Positions 16,430-25,329 of a stretch of DNA of 45,818 bases are shown here, in pieces. The DNA is taken from positions 1 to 45,818 of the forward strand of contig JABMNI010000019.1 in NCBI GenBank assembly GCA_013204605.1. The letters run 5' to 3'. This DNA is from Ignavibacteria bacterium. GTDB lineage: Bacteria > Bacteroidota > Ignavibacteria > Kapaibacteriales > Kapaibacteriaceae. The notes beneath the pieces were generated by a model, which saw only the letters and a program-made list of their open reading frames with translations, did not search any database and had not been told where the DNA came from. The position numbers were made by a program, and so were the translations under genes. The stretch's first letter is position 1. Every line of letters starts with the position of its first letter.

Positions 16430-17197
16430 ATGGCATCCTTGATTGAAGTTAAAAATCTGTCGCACACGTATCCGAATGGCTTTACTGCCTTGAAAAACGT
16501 TTCCTTTTCTGTTGAAGAAGGCGAGTTTTTGGTAGTAATTGGCCTTAGTGGTAGTGGAAAGAGCACCCTGTTACGTATTCTTAACAGACTGATTGAACCC
16601 ACATCTGGCAACGTATTTTTTAAGGGGCTAGATGTAACCCGCATTGAGGGTGATGAGTTGCGTACACATCGAGGGCAAATTGGTATGATTTTTCAACACT
16701 TCAATTTGATTGGTCGGCACTCCGTGATAAGTAATGTTTTGTACGGATCACTTGGTCGCACAGGCACGCTGCAAAGTATTAGTGGTGGGTTCAGTAAACC
16801 AGACGTGCAGTTGGCGAAGGAGAGTTTGTTGCGAGTTGGGATTGCCGATAAGGCGGAAAACCGTGCCGACTCACTTTCCGGTGGACAGCAGCAACGCGTA
16901 GCCATAGCACGTGCGTTAATGCAACGTCCACGGATGTTACTAGCCGACGAGCCCGTTGCATCACTCGATCCGGCAACGTCTCATTCCGTAATGAACTATC
17001 TGGAACAGATTAATAAGGAGCAAGGAACTACCGTCATCTGCAATCTGCACTTCCTCTCGTTGGTGCGTAAATACGCTACGCGCGTGGTTGCACTAAAAGC
17101 CGGCGAGCTTGTGTTTGAAGGTAAGCCTGATGCAATTACGGAGGAGTGGTTCAAAGCGATTTATGGTGAAGATGCAATTGAAGTGGAGATCCGATGA
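16430..17197 (+). CDS. phnC: Phosphonate-type ABC transporter ATP-binding protein
   Basis: A 255-residue ABC ATPase of the PhnC type. Walker A GLSGSGKST is near residue 38; the Q-loop region MIFQHFNLIGRHSVISNVLYG near 86 (key residues QHFN, GRHSV) is characteristic of PhnC. The signature is SLSGGQQQRVA near 145, Walker B LLADEPVASLDP near 165, and the H-loop ICNLHFLSL near 202. It powers uptake of phosphonate or a related oxyanion. The stop overlaps the permease start by ATGA. No phnD binding-protein gene and no C-P lyase genes are in the window, so the substrate is uncertain. Confidence 0.9.
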   Translation: MASLIEVKNLSHTYPNGFTALKNVSFSVEEGEFLVVIGLSGSGKSTLLRILNRLIEPTSGNVFFKGLDVTRIEGDELRTHRGQIGMIFQHFNLIGRHSVISNVLYGSLGRTGTLQSISGGFSKPDVQLAKESLLRVGIADKAENRADSLSGGQQQRVAIARALMQRPRMLLADEPVASLDPATSHSVMNYLEQINKEQGTTVICNLHFLSLVRKYATRVVALKAGELVFEGKPDAITEEWFKAIYGEDAIEVEIR

Positions 17198-18234
17198 GAT
17201 CTGCCGATATGGTTGCAACTCCGAACTCCCTCTCAACTAAAGCTTTTGGATTTGTTGGCGATCTATTTATTGGCGCATACATCTTGAGTGTATTGGACCG
17301 CGTTGTTGTTCCAACCTTGGCCGACTACGTTGCATTTCCCCTGTCACCCGCTCACGCTATAGCTTACATTGTTTTCGCAATTCTATTCGCTTCCACAAGT
17401 TTGCTTATGGGGGTTTCTCTAAGCGCTGCCTTTGTTAGAAAGACTCTTCCCGACGGCATTTCGCGAAAAATCCTGACCCACATTGGATACTTTTTGTTGA
17501 GCATTAGCATCATTGCCGGTTGGATTATTACAGATGTTTCGCCTATTGAATTCTTTTCCGGTAAGGGGCTTGCTGGTGCAGGTAGAATATTTGGAGCATT
17601 GGTTACTCCTGAGTTCGACATTATTGGACAAGCCCTGGCTACCATGGTCGAGACCATTTACACGGCGTTAATGGCTACGTTGATTGCTGTACCAATTTCA
17701 TTCCTGCTTAGTTTTCCTGCAGCCCGAAATTTAATGGACGGATCGCGTCCGAAGCGTTTGATTTACTCATCGCTAAGAGTTGTGCTAAATGTTTCAAGAT
17801 CAATGGAACCAATTATTTGGGCTATTGTGTTTTCTGTTTGGGTAGGCATTGGTCCTTTTGCTGGAATGTTAGCACTGGTAGTGCATACCATAGCATCGCT
17901 CACAAAACAATACTCTGAGCAGATTGAAGATGTAGATAGTGGTCCTATCGAAGCAATTTCCGCTACTGGCGCAAATTCGATTCAAACAATTTGGTTTGCC
18001 ATTGTGCCGCAGTGCGTGATACCGTTTCTGAGTTTCACAATTTATCGTTGGGACATTAACGTACGCATGGCAACCATAATAGGGTTTGTTGGTGGTGGCG
18101 GAATAGGAACGTTATTAATTCAGTATCAGGGTCTAGCTAAATTTCACGAGGTTGGCACGTTAATAATAGTAATAACCTTTGTGGTTTGGATACTTGATGT
18201 CTTTTCAGCAAGAATTAGAGAGGCATTGAAATGA
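17194..18234 (+). CDS. phnE: Phosphonate-type ABC transporter permease
   Basis: A 346-residue inner-membrane permease. The C-terminal half holds the binding-protein-dependent transport domain with the EAA loop EAISATGANSIQTIWFAIVP (near 250) and GFVGGGGIGTLL near 290, as in PhnE. The N-terminal third has extra hydrophobic helices (near 25-45, 50-72 and 95-112). ATGA overlaps link it to phnC before it and the 99-residue protein after it. A copy of the repeated word is at 17563. No binding protein is adjacent. Confidence 0.9.
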   Translation: MRSADMVATPNSLSTKAFGFVGDLFIGAYILSVLDRVVVPTLADYVAFPLSPAHAIAYIVFAILFASTSLLMGVSLSAAFVRKTLPDGISRKILTHIGYFLLSISIIAGWIITDVSPIEFFSGKGLAGAGRIFGALVTPEFDIIGQALATMVETIYTALMATLIAVPISFLLSFPAARNLMDGSRPKRLIYSSLRVVLNVSRSMEPIIWAIVFSVWVGIGPFAGMLALVVHTIASLTKQYSEQIEDVDSGPIEAISATGANSIQTIWFAIVPQCVIPFLSFTIYRWDINVRMATIIGFVGGGGIGTLLIQYQGLAKFHEVGTLIIVITFVVWILDVFSARIREALK

Positions 18235-18530
18235 GTGAAGTTGTGTCGAAACATATTTCTCTTGAGCTACCAATTCCTGCTTCGGCAGTTGAAGCCAAGA
18301 AAATTATTACAAGTTCCGTTCTAACAAATCCAAGAAATACTTCTTTGTTTTCGAAGGCAGAATGGAATAATGATTTACTTGAAGTTGAGTCGGTTTTTGG
18401 CAAGGGAACACTTCAAGTAGCCGATGGTAAGCTGTTGCTAGAGATAACGTTAAGTGTAATGGGGTTGGCAGTTAAATCTACCATGATTTCTGAACTGAAA
18501 AAGCGAATGACCGAGCCATTCGTCAAATAG
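18231..18530 (+). CDS. Small PHA-granule-region-like protein
   Basis: A 99-residue soluble protein. The pattern AEWNNDLLEVESVFGKGTLQ, then a lysine-poor beta hairpin and VMGLAVKSTMISELKKRM, resembles PF09650 (putative polyhydroxyalkanoic acid system protein). I rate this match as moderate. It is coupled to phnE by an ATGA overlap and followed by an 80-base gap, with one copy of the repeated word at 18543, before dnaE. No PHA synthase or depolymerase gene is in the window. Confidence 0.6.
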   Translation: MSEVVSKHISLELPIPASAVEAKKIITSSVLTNPRNTSLFSKAEWNNDLLEVESVFGKGTLQVADGKLLLEITLSVMGLAVKSTMISELKKRMTEPFVK

Positions 18531-18610
18531 CGGGCAACCCCAAGCCCCTTTCAAAACGTATGTGGAAACCTTGTTCTTGATTGAGAACTTAGTTGTTCTG
18601 AACTTGTAAA

Positions 18611-21600
18611 ATGTCTGAGTTCGTTCACCTCCACAACCACACCTCATTTTCGCTGCTCGATGCGGCTTGCACTCCAAAACAACTCATCAATGCGGCTGTT
18701 GCCGATGGTCAGAAAGCGTTGGCATTAACTGATCATGGAGTAATGTTTGGGTGTTTTGAATTTTACAAATACGCAAAAAAGGTTGGGGTAAAACCTATAA
18801 TTGGCTGTGAAGTGTATTTGGCCGTGGGCAAAATGACAGATAAAGAGCGCGTAATGGCGTCGGGGAAAAAGCGCAATTACTACCACTTAGTTTTGCTCGC
18901 TAAAAACGAGGCCGGGTATAAAAATCTGATAAAGCTAACCTCAATTGGACACACTGCTGGGTACTACTACAAGCCGAGAATTGATTTCGATTTACTGCGG
19001 AAGCATCACGAAGGACTCATTGCAACTTCGGCTTGCCTAAGTGGGCCGATCAATGCGCCGTTACTTAATAACGATTACGATAAAGCACGCGAGAATGCCC
19101 TTACGCTGAAGGAAATATTTGGCGATGATTTTTACGTTGAACTTCAAGATCATGGTCTTCCCGAGGACAAAGTGGTACTGGAGCAAGCGCCGAGGCTTGC
19201 CAAAGAGCTGGGCATTAAAATCGTGGTGTCGAACGATGCGCATTATATCAAGCAGGAAAATGCAGCTGCTCACAATGTGTTGTTACACATCACTAGAGAT
19301 GCTTCGTTTGTAAAAGAAACCCACTTTGACGTTCGAAAGGATTTGCGTTACAGGGTGCCGGAAATGTACCTGAAGTCTCAAAACCAAATGGTGAAGCTCT
19401 TCAAAAAGTTTCCTGAGGGGATAGACTCTACGCTGGAGATCGCCGAGAAAATCGACCTTACTATTCCTACTACGCTGCAAATGCCCCAATTCCCTATTCC
19501 TGAGGATAGCGGCGCGGCAACGTTGGAAGACTATCTGGAGGAACTTACTCGTAAGGGGCTTGAGGCACGTTATCCGAACGTCACGCAAGATATTTTGGAC
19601 CGAGCATCGTTCGAGCTTTCTGTGATAAACAAAATGGGTTATGCCGGATACTTCTTAATTGTTGAAGACTTTATTCGCGCAGCTCGCGATATGAGCATTC
19701 GAGTGGGTCCGGGAAGGGGCTCAGCGGCTGGTTCGATAGTAGCATACGCACTTCGGATTACCGACATCGATCCAATAAAATTTGATCTACTCTTTGAGCG
19801 GTTTTTAAATCCTGAACGTGTGTCGATGCCCGATATCGACGTTGACTTCTCTGATGATAAACGGGATAAAGTAATTGATTACGTAAAGCGTAAGTATGGA
19901 TCGGATTCTGTAGCTCAGATAATTACGTTCGGTACGCTGTCATCAAGAGCAGTACTGAAGGATGTTGGTAGAGTGTTGGGAATAGAACTATCAGTGATTA
20001 ATTCTATTACCGACAAGATTCCAGTTGTGCTTGGCAAGGTTCCGGCATTAGCAGATGCGTTGGAATTGCCCGAGCTTAAGTGGGTGAAGGAAAGTCAGGA
20101 TAAACGAATTAAGGATCTGATTGAATTTTCGTTGACGTTGGAAGGACTCTCAAGAAACTCATCACTTCACGCCGCAGGTGTGGTTATTGCCCCTGGTCCG
20201 GTTTCGGATTTTGTGCCGGTGTATCAGACTCCAACTACCGAACCGGCTACCCAGTACGACATGAAAAATCTGGAGGAAGCCGGTCTGTTAAAGATGGACT
20301 TTCTCGGGCTGCGTACGCTTTCGATTATCGACAATACACTCTTGCAGATTAAGAATAACTACGGAGTGGATGTTGATCTTGACACCATCGACCAAGACCT
20401 GCCAGCAGTGTATGCAATGTTTTCGAAGGGCCAAACTACCGGTATATTTCAGTTCGAGTCCGACGGAATGCAGTCGGCACTAAGACGTTTGAAACCAACG
20501 TGTTTAGACGATTTAATTGCCATGAATGCGCTCTACCGGCCGGGTCCAATGGCCAATATAGATCTGTTTATCGACCGCAAGCACGGTATCTCAAAACCTG
20601 AGTACGCTCATCCGGCTATGGAGCCCATTTTAAACAAGACGTACGGCGTAATTGTGTACCAGGAACAGGTAATGCAACTAGTGCAAACGCTGGCCGGATT
20701 TTCACTCTCGCAGGCAGACATTATGCGCAGAGCTATGGGTAAAAAAGACACTAAAATTATGCAGCAGCAACAAGACCTATTTGTCGTTGGTGCCAAGAAA
20801 ACGTTGGATATCTCTGAAGAACTGGCGGCAGAAATTTTTGCCATGGTTGCAAAATTTGCCGACTACGGATTCAATAAATCTCACTCGGCCGCTTATGCAT
20901 ATCTAGCATTTCAAACAGCTTGGCTAAAGGTGCAATACCCGGCGGAGTTTTTAGCTGCCAACATGAGCGCGGAATTGAACGATCAGAAGAAAATAGTTTC
21001 GCTAATGGATGAGGCACGCCGATACGGAATATCAATACTTCCGCCCGACGTTAACAGGTCCATGGCTACGTTCGTTGCAGATAAGACTCAAATATACTTC
21101 GGAATGGCCGGAATAAAGGGTGTTGGTGTGAATGCTGTTGAAGGAATTATTACAGCGCGCAACCAAGCCCCTTTCAATTCAATCTTTGATTTCACTTTAC
21201 GAATTGATTCTAAGATCAGCAACAAAAGAGTGCTCGAAGCCTTAGTGTGCTCAGGTGCTTTCGATTCAATACAGAACGGCAATCGGGCACAGCTATTTGC
21301 CGCTATCGAGCCTGCAATGGAGTATTCTAGAAGAGTGCACAGTGGCGGGATGGCGCACATGGACTCTCTTTTTGGCGGCGGCGAGGAGTTAAAACCCGTC
21401 GAGCCTGAGCTGCCAAACATCCCGCAGTGGCCGGAAAACGAACGTCTTTCAAAGGAGCGCGAAGTATTAAATTTCTACGTGTCTGGACATCCACTTCAAC
21501 AGTATACAATGTCCGTCCGTTCTTTTTCATCGTTCAGCATTGGTAACGCGCCCGAGTTTCAATCCGGCAAACACGTAAAACTATGTGGGATGATTGTTGA

Positions 21601-22060
21601 CGTTCGCACCAGGTTGGACAAGCGCGACAACACCATTGCCTTTGTAAAAGCCGAGCAGTTTAACGGTTCGTTTGAGTGCGTTTTTTGGAACGACAAATAC
21701 AAATTATTCGGACACTTGCTTCGCCCAGAAGCCGTACTGGTGTTTTGCGGCAAGGTTGAAATTGCCGGCGATTCAACCAAAATGATAGTCGACGAAGTGT
21801 TCACTATCGACGATGCCCGCAAGAGATTAGCAAGGGGCTATGTGGTTGAGTTGGATGTCGAGACTGCCACCGAAGAGTCGTTGGTGTTGCTTAAAAACTC
21901 TATCCCGCAATCAAGCGGACAAACCAGCATAACTTTCCACGTGAAAAAGCCAGGTGGTGACGTGGATTATATAGCTACGGTAAATGGTGAAGTCTCAGAT
22001 CAAACCACAGTGGTGCTTTGTAAAATTTTCAGCGAAGGCAACGTTCACCTGCAAACTTGA
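18611..22060 (+). CDS. dnaE: DNA polymerase III subunit alpha
   Basis: A 1149-residue replicative polymerase catalytic subunit of the DnaE1 type. The PHP domain is at 1-270 (FVHLHNHTSFSLLDA, ALTDHGVMFG, VSNDAHY). The palm carries the catalytic aspartates in MPDIDVDFSD near 407, preceded by VGPGRGSAAGS near 365. ALYRPGPM near 640 and ADYGFNKSHSAAYA near 750 follow. A helix-hairpin-helix region lies near 830 and an OB fold near 985-1060 (KHVKLCGMIVDVR). No intein or split is present. Copies of the repeated word occur at 19553, 19714, 21166 and 21832; the one at 19714 encodes the conserved GRGS. Confidence 0.97.
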   Translation: MSEFVHLHNHTSFSLLDAACTPKQLINAAVADGQKALALTDHGVMFGCFEFYKYAKKVGVKPIIGCEVYLAVGKMTDKERVMASGKKRNYYHLVLLAKNEAGYKNLIKLTSIGHTAGYYYKPRIDFDLLRKHHEGLIATSACLSGPINAPLLNNDYDKARENALTLKEIFGDDFYVELQDHGLPEDKVVLEQAPRLAKELGIKIVVSNDAHYIKQENAAAHNVLLHITRDASFVKETHFDVRKDLRYRVPEMYLKSQNQMVKLFKKFPEGIDSTLEIAEKIDLTIPTTLQMPQFPIPEDSGAATLEDYLEELTRKGLEARYPNVTQDILDRASFELSVINKMGYAGYFLIVEDFIRAARDMSIRVGPGRGSAAGSIVAYALRITDIDPIKFDLLFERFLNPERVSMPDIDVDFSDDKRDKVIDYVKRKYGSDSVAQIITFGTLSSRAVLKDVGRVLGIELSVINSITDKIPVVLGKVPALADALELPELKWVKESQDKRIKDLIEFSLTLEGLSRNSSLHAAGVVIAPGPVSDFVPVYQTPTTEPATQYDMKNLEEAGLLKMDFLGLRTLSIIDNTLLQIKNNYGVDVDLDTIDQDLPAVYAMFSKGQTTGIFQFESDGMQSALRRLKPTCLDDLIAMNALYRPGPMANIDLFIDRKHGISKPEYAHPAMEPILNKTYGVIVYQEQVMQLVQTLAGFSLSQADIMRRAMGKKDTKIMQQQQDLFVVGAKKTLDISEELAAEIFAMVAKFADYGFNKSHSAAYAYLAFQTAWLKVQYPAEFLAANMSAELNDQKKIVSLMDEARRYGISILPPDVNRSMATFVADKTQIYFGMAGIKGVGVNAVEGIITARNQAPFNSIFDFTLRIDSKISNKRVLEALVCSGAFDSIQNGNRAQLFAAIEPAMEYSRRVHSGGMAHMDSLFGGGEELKPVEPELPNIPQWPENERLSKEREVLNFYVSGHPLQQYTMSVRSFSSFSIGNAPEFQSGKHVKLCGMIVDVRTRLDKRDNTIAFVKAEQFNGSFECVFWNDKYKLFGHLLRPEAVLVFCGKVEIAGDSTKMIVDEVFTIDDARKRLARGYVVELDVETATEESLVLLKNSIPQSSGQTSITFHVKKPGGDVDYIATVNGEVSDQTTVVLCKIFSEGNVHLQT

Positions 22061-22067
22061 CCATCAT

Positions 22068-22535
22068 CTAGTCTTGTTGTGGTCGAACTCGCTGCAAAAT
22101 CTTCTTCTGCAACTCTTCTTGGAAGTTTGTTTCGAATACTACGTATTTAGCGAGTTGTTGAACGTTCAAGATCGACCGGATGTTGGTAATTCTAGAGTGA
22201 ACCGCATCCTCGAAGGCTTTAGTTTTTTCCAATACCTCTGTTGTCAAGACTTGCAATTCCGAATCGGAAACTTTTTGCTCAATCGCGACTTTTAAACGGG
22301 TCGTAGCTTCCATTAAATTTTCTTTACTGGTCAGTACTTTTTCTTGAGCCTTCGCATACACGGCAAAAAAGGTTTGCACCTGATCGCCCTGCAGGTTTAG
22401 CACATCTAAAATCAGCACCCTTCGCAAGTCTTCTATTCGTTGGCGGAAAGCATTGGTATTGTGCTGCGCAGAAGTAATGGCAAACGATGTCAAAAGAATG
22501 ACAACGGTGCCGACAAATTTAATAACTGTATTCAT
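22068..22535 (-). CDS. Exported Spy/CpxP-like helical protein
   Basis: A 155-residue protein with a signal peptide (FVGTVVILLTSFAITSAQ). An all-helical, charged mature part follows (VLNLQGDQVQTFFAVYAKAQ, KENLMEATTRLKVAIEQKVS) with a coiled-coil pattern. It resembles the periplasmic Spy/CpxP or heavy-metal-sensor group often encoded with ECF sigma and anti-sigma genes, but no strict LTxxQ motif is seen. Its start overlaps the end of the anti-sigma gene by 17 bases. It is probably a periplasmic sensor or chaperone controlled by that sigma factor. Confidence 0.7.
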   Translation of the reverse strand: MNTVIKFVGTVVILLTSFAITSAQHNTNAFRQRIEDLRRVLILDVLNLQGDQVQTFFAVYAKAQEKVLTSKENLMEATTRLKVAIEQKVSDSELQVLTTEVLEKTKAFEDAVHSRITNIRSILNVQQLAKYVVFETNFQEELQKKILQRVRPQQD

Positions 22536-23223
22536 CGTACTCGCCTGTCAATAGAAACGTAATATCCGCCTCAGAAACCAGCTCCGATTCGTAATCAGTT
22601 GTAACACTAGCCAAGTATTCAACTCCGTCCTTCACATTGGACAAACGAATGTCTCCGTTTTTACCATTAACATTCTTTGCCCGACTGCCCGCCGCCCGAC
22701 TACTTACTGTTCCACTACCTACCGCTTGACTACCTACTGTTCCATTGCTAACTGCTCGACTATCCATAGCACGATTATCCTTGTCGGGGTCTACCGTGAT
22801 AGTGCGTCCATTAGGTTGGTCCGATACGATAGTTGAATTTGCTACATCAACTACCCGGGTTGACGGCGAAAAAATATCAGTGGTGAAATACGTAACCCCA
22901 ACAAGCAGCAAGAATATGGCAGCAACGGTTGTGACTATTCTATTGCCAAACAATCCACGCAACCAATCCGATGATTTTGCAGCGTTATCTAATGCTCCAA
23001 GCACGTTTACACTAATGTTTCGTGAATCCACATCCAATTGGTTTCTGTAGCCATCAATATCAAAACGTCTAAACAATGCTTTATCAGCTGCAACTCGGTT
23101 TTGCATTTCAGGATGTTGGTGCAGGTATAGTTCCACCGTCTCAATTTTTTCATTTGGTAACGTTCCTACGCAATATTCGGAGATCCAAACATCCATTTCC
23201 GTGACTAAATTTTTATCGTTCAT
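22519..23223 (-). CDS. Transmembrane anti-sigma factor
   Basis: A 234-residue single-pass protein. A cytoplasmic N-terminal part (1-90) has the anti-sigma-domain pattern ISEYCVGTLPNEKIETVELYL without a zinc-binding HxxxCxxC. One membrane helix (VTTVAAIFLLLVGVTYFTT) spans about 97-115 and the rest is periplasmic. Residues 155-184 are decapeptide repeats rich in Ser, Gly and Val, encoded by 30-base tandem repeats. It overlaps the ECF sigma gene by 11 bases and the Spy-like gene by 17, so the three are one operon. The role is inferred from position and topology. Confidence 0.8.
   Translation of the reverse strand: MNDKNLVTEMDVWISEYCVGTLPNEKIETVELYLHQHPEMQNRVAADKALFRRFDIDGYRNQLDVDSRNISVNVLGALDNAAKSSDWLRGLFGNRIVTTVAAIFLLLVGVTYFTTDIFSPSTRVVDVANSTIVSDQPNGRTITVDPDKDNRAMDSRAVSNGTVGSQAVGSGTVSSRAAGSRAKNVNGKNGDIRLSNVKDGVEYLASVTTDYESELVSEADITFLLTGEYDEYSY
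22672..22761 (-). repeat. 30-base tandem repeat inside the anti-sigma gene
   Basis: About 2.6 units of 30 bases encode SRAVSNGTVG, SQAVGSGTVS and SRAAGSRAKN. The first two units are the closest and the third diverges in its second half. It forms a flexible periplasmic linker. Copy number could vary between strains. Confidence 0.75.
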
Positions 23224-23836
23224 TTTCGCGCTCCTGAATCTGCCATTTTTCGTAATACTGAGTTTCCTTCAATGCGACCGCAATTTTCTTTACGGCCCAA
23301 TGATAGTTCGCCTTCAAAGCACCAACCGATGTATTTACCATTTCACTTATCTCTTCGTACGATAGTTCATCGAAGTACCGCAAGCAAAAAGTTTCACGTT
23401 GTTTTGCTGGCAACGTTAAAAGAATTGACTGAAAGATCGAGTTGAAATCTGCATTCACAACATCTTGTAATGGAGAAGCCCCCTGCCAAGGAATATTCAT
23501 TTCAGATTCACCCTCGCCGACTGGAACAAAAAAGCGTCCCTTGCCTTTGCGGACCATAGAATTGCAAACATTCATCGTGATTCTGTACAACCAAGTTTGA
23601 AGCGTGCTTTCACCTTTAAATCCGCGGATGGCCTTGATGGCTCGTAAAAAAACCTCCTGCGAAGCGTCTTGAGCATTTTCTTTCTGTTGTAGGTATCGAT
23701 AGGCAACACTATATACAAATCTCTGATGCGTTCGCACAAACTCATTCAGGGCACGCTCTTCCTCTCCATTTCGGAATGTATCTAAAATGTTGGCGTCAGA
23801 TTGATTCACTGTGTTTATGGTTGTTGCTGAGGTCAT
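23213..23836 (-). CDS. ECF-family RNA polymerase sigma factor
   Basis: A 207-residue ECF sigma factor, the second in the window. Region 2 is near 45-110 (AQDASQEVFLRAIKAIRGF, LQTWLYRITMNVCNSMVRK) and region 4 near 140-195 (LPAKQRETFCLRYFDELS, YEEISEMVNTSVGALKANY). The start is ATG 23836. It is followed by an overlapping anti-sigma gene, the classical sigma/anti-sigma arrangement. Two 20-base operator-like repeats lie 32-72 bases upstream and probably regulate it. Confidence 0.93.
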   Translation of the reverse strand: MTSATTINTVNQSDANILDTFRNGEEERALNEFVRTHQRFVYSVAYRYLQQKENAQDASQEVFLRAIKAIRGFKGESTLQTWLYRITMNVCNSMVRKGKGRFFVPVGEGESEMNIPWQGASPLQDVVNADFNSIFQSILLTLPAKQRETFCLRYFDELSYEEISEMVNTSVGALKANYHWAVKKIAVALKETQYYEKWQIQERENER

Positions 23837-23868
23837 TACTGATTTATCGGGACTTCGATTCAGAGCTT

Positions 23869-23908
23869 AACCGGTTGGTTTAATTTCTAACCGACTGGTT
23901 TAATTTCA
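23869..23908. promoter_or_regulatory. Two 20-base tandem repeats with AACC/GGTT palindromes
   Basis: Units 23869-23888 and 23889-23908 differ at three positions. The first starts with the palindrome AACCGGTT and the second with AACC-N4-GGTT; both continue GGTTTAATTTC. A 20-base period places both on the same DNA face, as for a dimeric regulator. The site is between the MATE stop and the ECF sigma start, on the sigma promoter side. Confidence 0.55.
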
Positions 23909-23910
23909 AC

Positions 23911-25284
23911 CTAAATCTTGGCGTGCTGCCATTTCCCCATTCTGTATGCAGTGTGAGATATTACGGCAAAAATGATGTAGCCGGTTACCAGCGCAGTCCA
24001 AACGCCGGTTGGACCCCATCCGACAATGTGCGAAAGGAAGTAAGCAAGCGGTAATTGAATTCCCAGAATTGAACCGGAGGTAATACCCATACTAAGAAAT
24101 GCTGCTCCTGCCCCGCTAATCACGCGGATCGAAACTACGCCAATACCGAAAAATATGTAACCTATAATTGAAATATGAAGATACTGCAGGGCCTCTTTAA
24201 TTGTATCGGGATCCGTCGTAAATATTCTCACAAAACTCTCACCCCCCAAATACACTACCAATGCAAAAGCCAGCATGAGCGTGCCTAGTTGCACAATGGC
24301 TGATTTGTAGTACCCGTGAATTCTATCAATTAGTCCTGCGCCCAAATTTTGACCCGTAGCTACTTCCACAGCCATCCCCATTGCAAACACAAACATGAAT
24401 ACAATCATGTCGGCATACAGTCCAAGCGTGTATCCGGCCACTACTGCTGTGCCGTACGTTCCCACTATCTTGAAAAGGAAAACTCTGTTGAGGGAAACGC
24501 TGACCATTTGCAAAGATGCCGGCAGACCCTGTTTGGCAATGCGTCGGATAATGTCGAAGTCTACTTTGAATCCCTTAAATGAAGGAACGATGTTGGCCTT
24601 CCCTGTTATCAATGCCCATAGTGATATTCCCGCACCCGATATTTGAGCCGTTGCGGTAGCCAGGCCCGCACCCATCATTCCCATCTCAGGAAACGGGCCC
24701 ATTCCAAAAATTAATAGCGGTGCCAAAACCGCATTCACAATGGTAGTCATGATCAAGATGACCATTGGAAATACTGAGTTGCCCGTCGAACGAATAATGG
24801 CGCTTATTTGAAACGTCAACAAATTTCCCACTACACCCAAAAACAACATCCCCATATAGTCTTTGGAATATTGTGCAACTTGAGGCTCTAAATTGAACAG
24901 TGCTGGGATATACGGAACTGCTACGTAAAGCATACCGGTAAAGATTAATCCAATCACTATCATGGCCGCAATAGCTTGGGTTGCTACCAAACCCGCATCT
25001 TCATAATTCCCCTCGCCAACTCTTCTGGCCACCAATATGCCCGTGCCTACGCCAAAACCACTTGCAAGCGTGAATACCAGAAAGGCGATCTGATCGCTAG
25101 CGCCAATAGCCGCAATAGCCTCAACACCCAATCTACTCACGTAAAAACGGTCGATTAGAGAATAAATGAACTGAACCAAAAAACTAAATGTTAATGGTAT
25201 GGCGAACATCCGAAGCGAGGTATCTATGGGATCTGCGAGTAGGTTTACTCGGAGTTTGTTACTCGTTAACGTTCTTTTAATCAT
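23911..25284 (-). CDS. MATE-family multidrug/Na+ antiporter
   Basis: A 457-residue membrane protein with about 12 hydrophobic helices in two homologous halves. The N-terminal FAIPLTFSFLVQFIYSLIDRF (membrane helix 1, with DRFYVSRLG after it), GFGVGTGILVARRVGEGNY near 77 and, in the second half, MGMAVEVATGQNLGAGL near 285 are MATE features. It exports drugs, dyes or metabolites using Na+ or H+. AGGAAATG sits at the start codon region. It is upstream of, and co-directional with, the ECF sigma operon but separated by 74 bases holding operator-like repeats. Confidence 0.92.
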   Translation of the reverse strand: MIKRTLTSNKLRVNLLADPIDTSLRMFAIPLTFSFLVQFIYSLIDRFYVSRLGVEAIAAIGASDQIAFLVFTLASGFGVGTGILVARRVGEGNYEDAGLVATQAIAAMIVIGLIFTGMLYVAVPYIPALFNLEPQVAQYSKDYMGMLFLGVVGNLLTFQISAIIRSTGNSVFPMVILIMTTIVNAVLAPLLIFGMGPFPEMGMMGAGLATATAQISGAGISLWALITGKANIVPSFKGFKVDFDIIRRIAKQGLPASLQMVSVSLNRVFLFKIVGTYGTAVVAGYTLGLYADMIVFMFVFAMGMAVEVATGQNLGAGLIDRIHGYYKSAIVQLGTLMLAFALVVYLGGESFVRIFTTDPDTIKEALQYLHISIIGYIFFGIGVVSIRVISGAGAAFLSMGITSGSILGIQLPLAYFLSHIVGWGPTGVWTALVTGYIIFAVISHTAYRMGKWQHAKI

Positions 25285-25329
25285 TTCCTGTTGCTCTGGC
25301 AGTTATTTTGCGGTGTAAAACTACGGTGA

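Noticed and set aside
22672-22761. CRISPR-like array
   Set aside because: The units are contiguous 30-base coding repeats without spacers, in frame with the anti-sigma protein.
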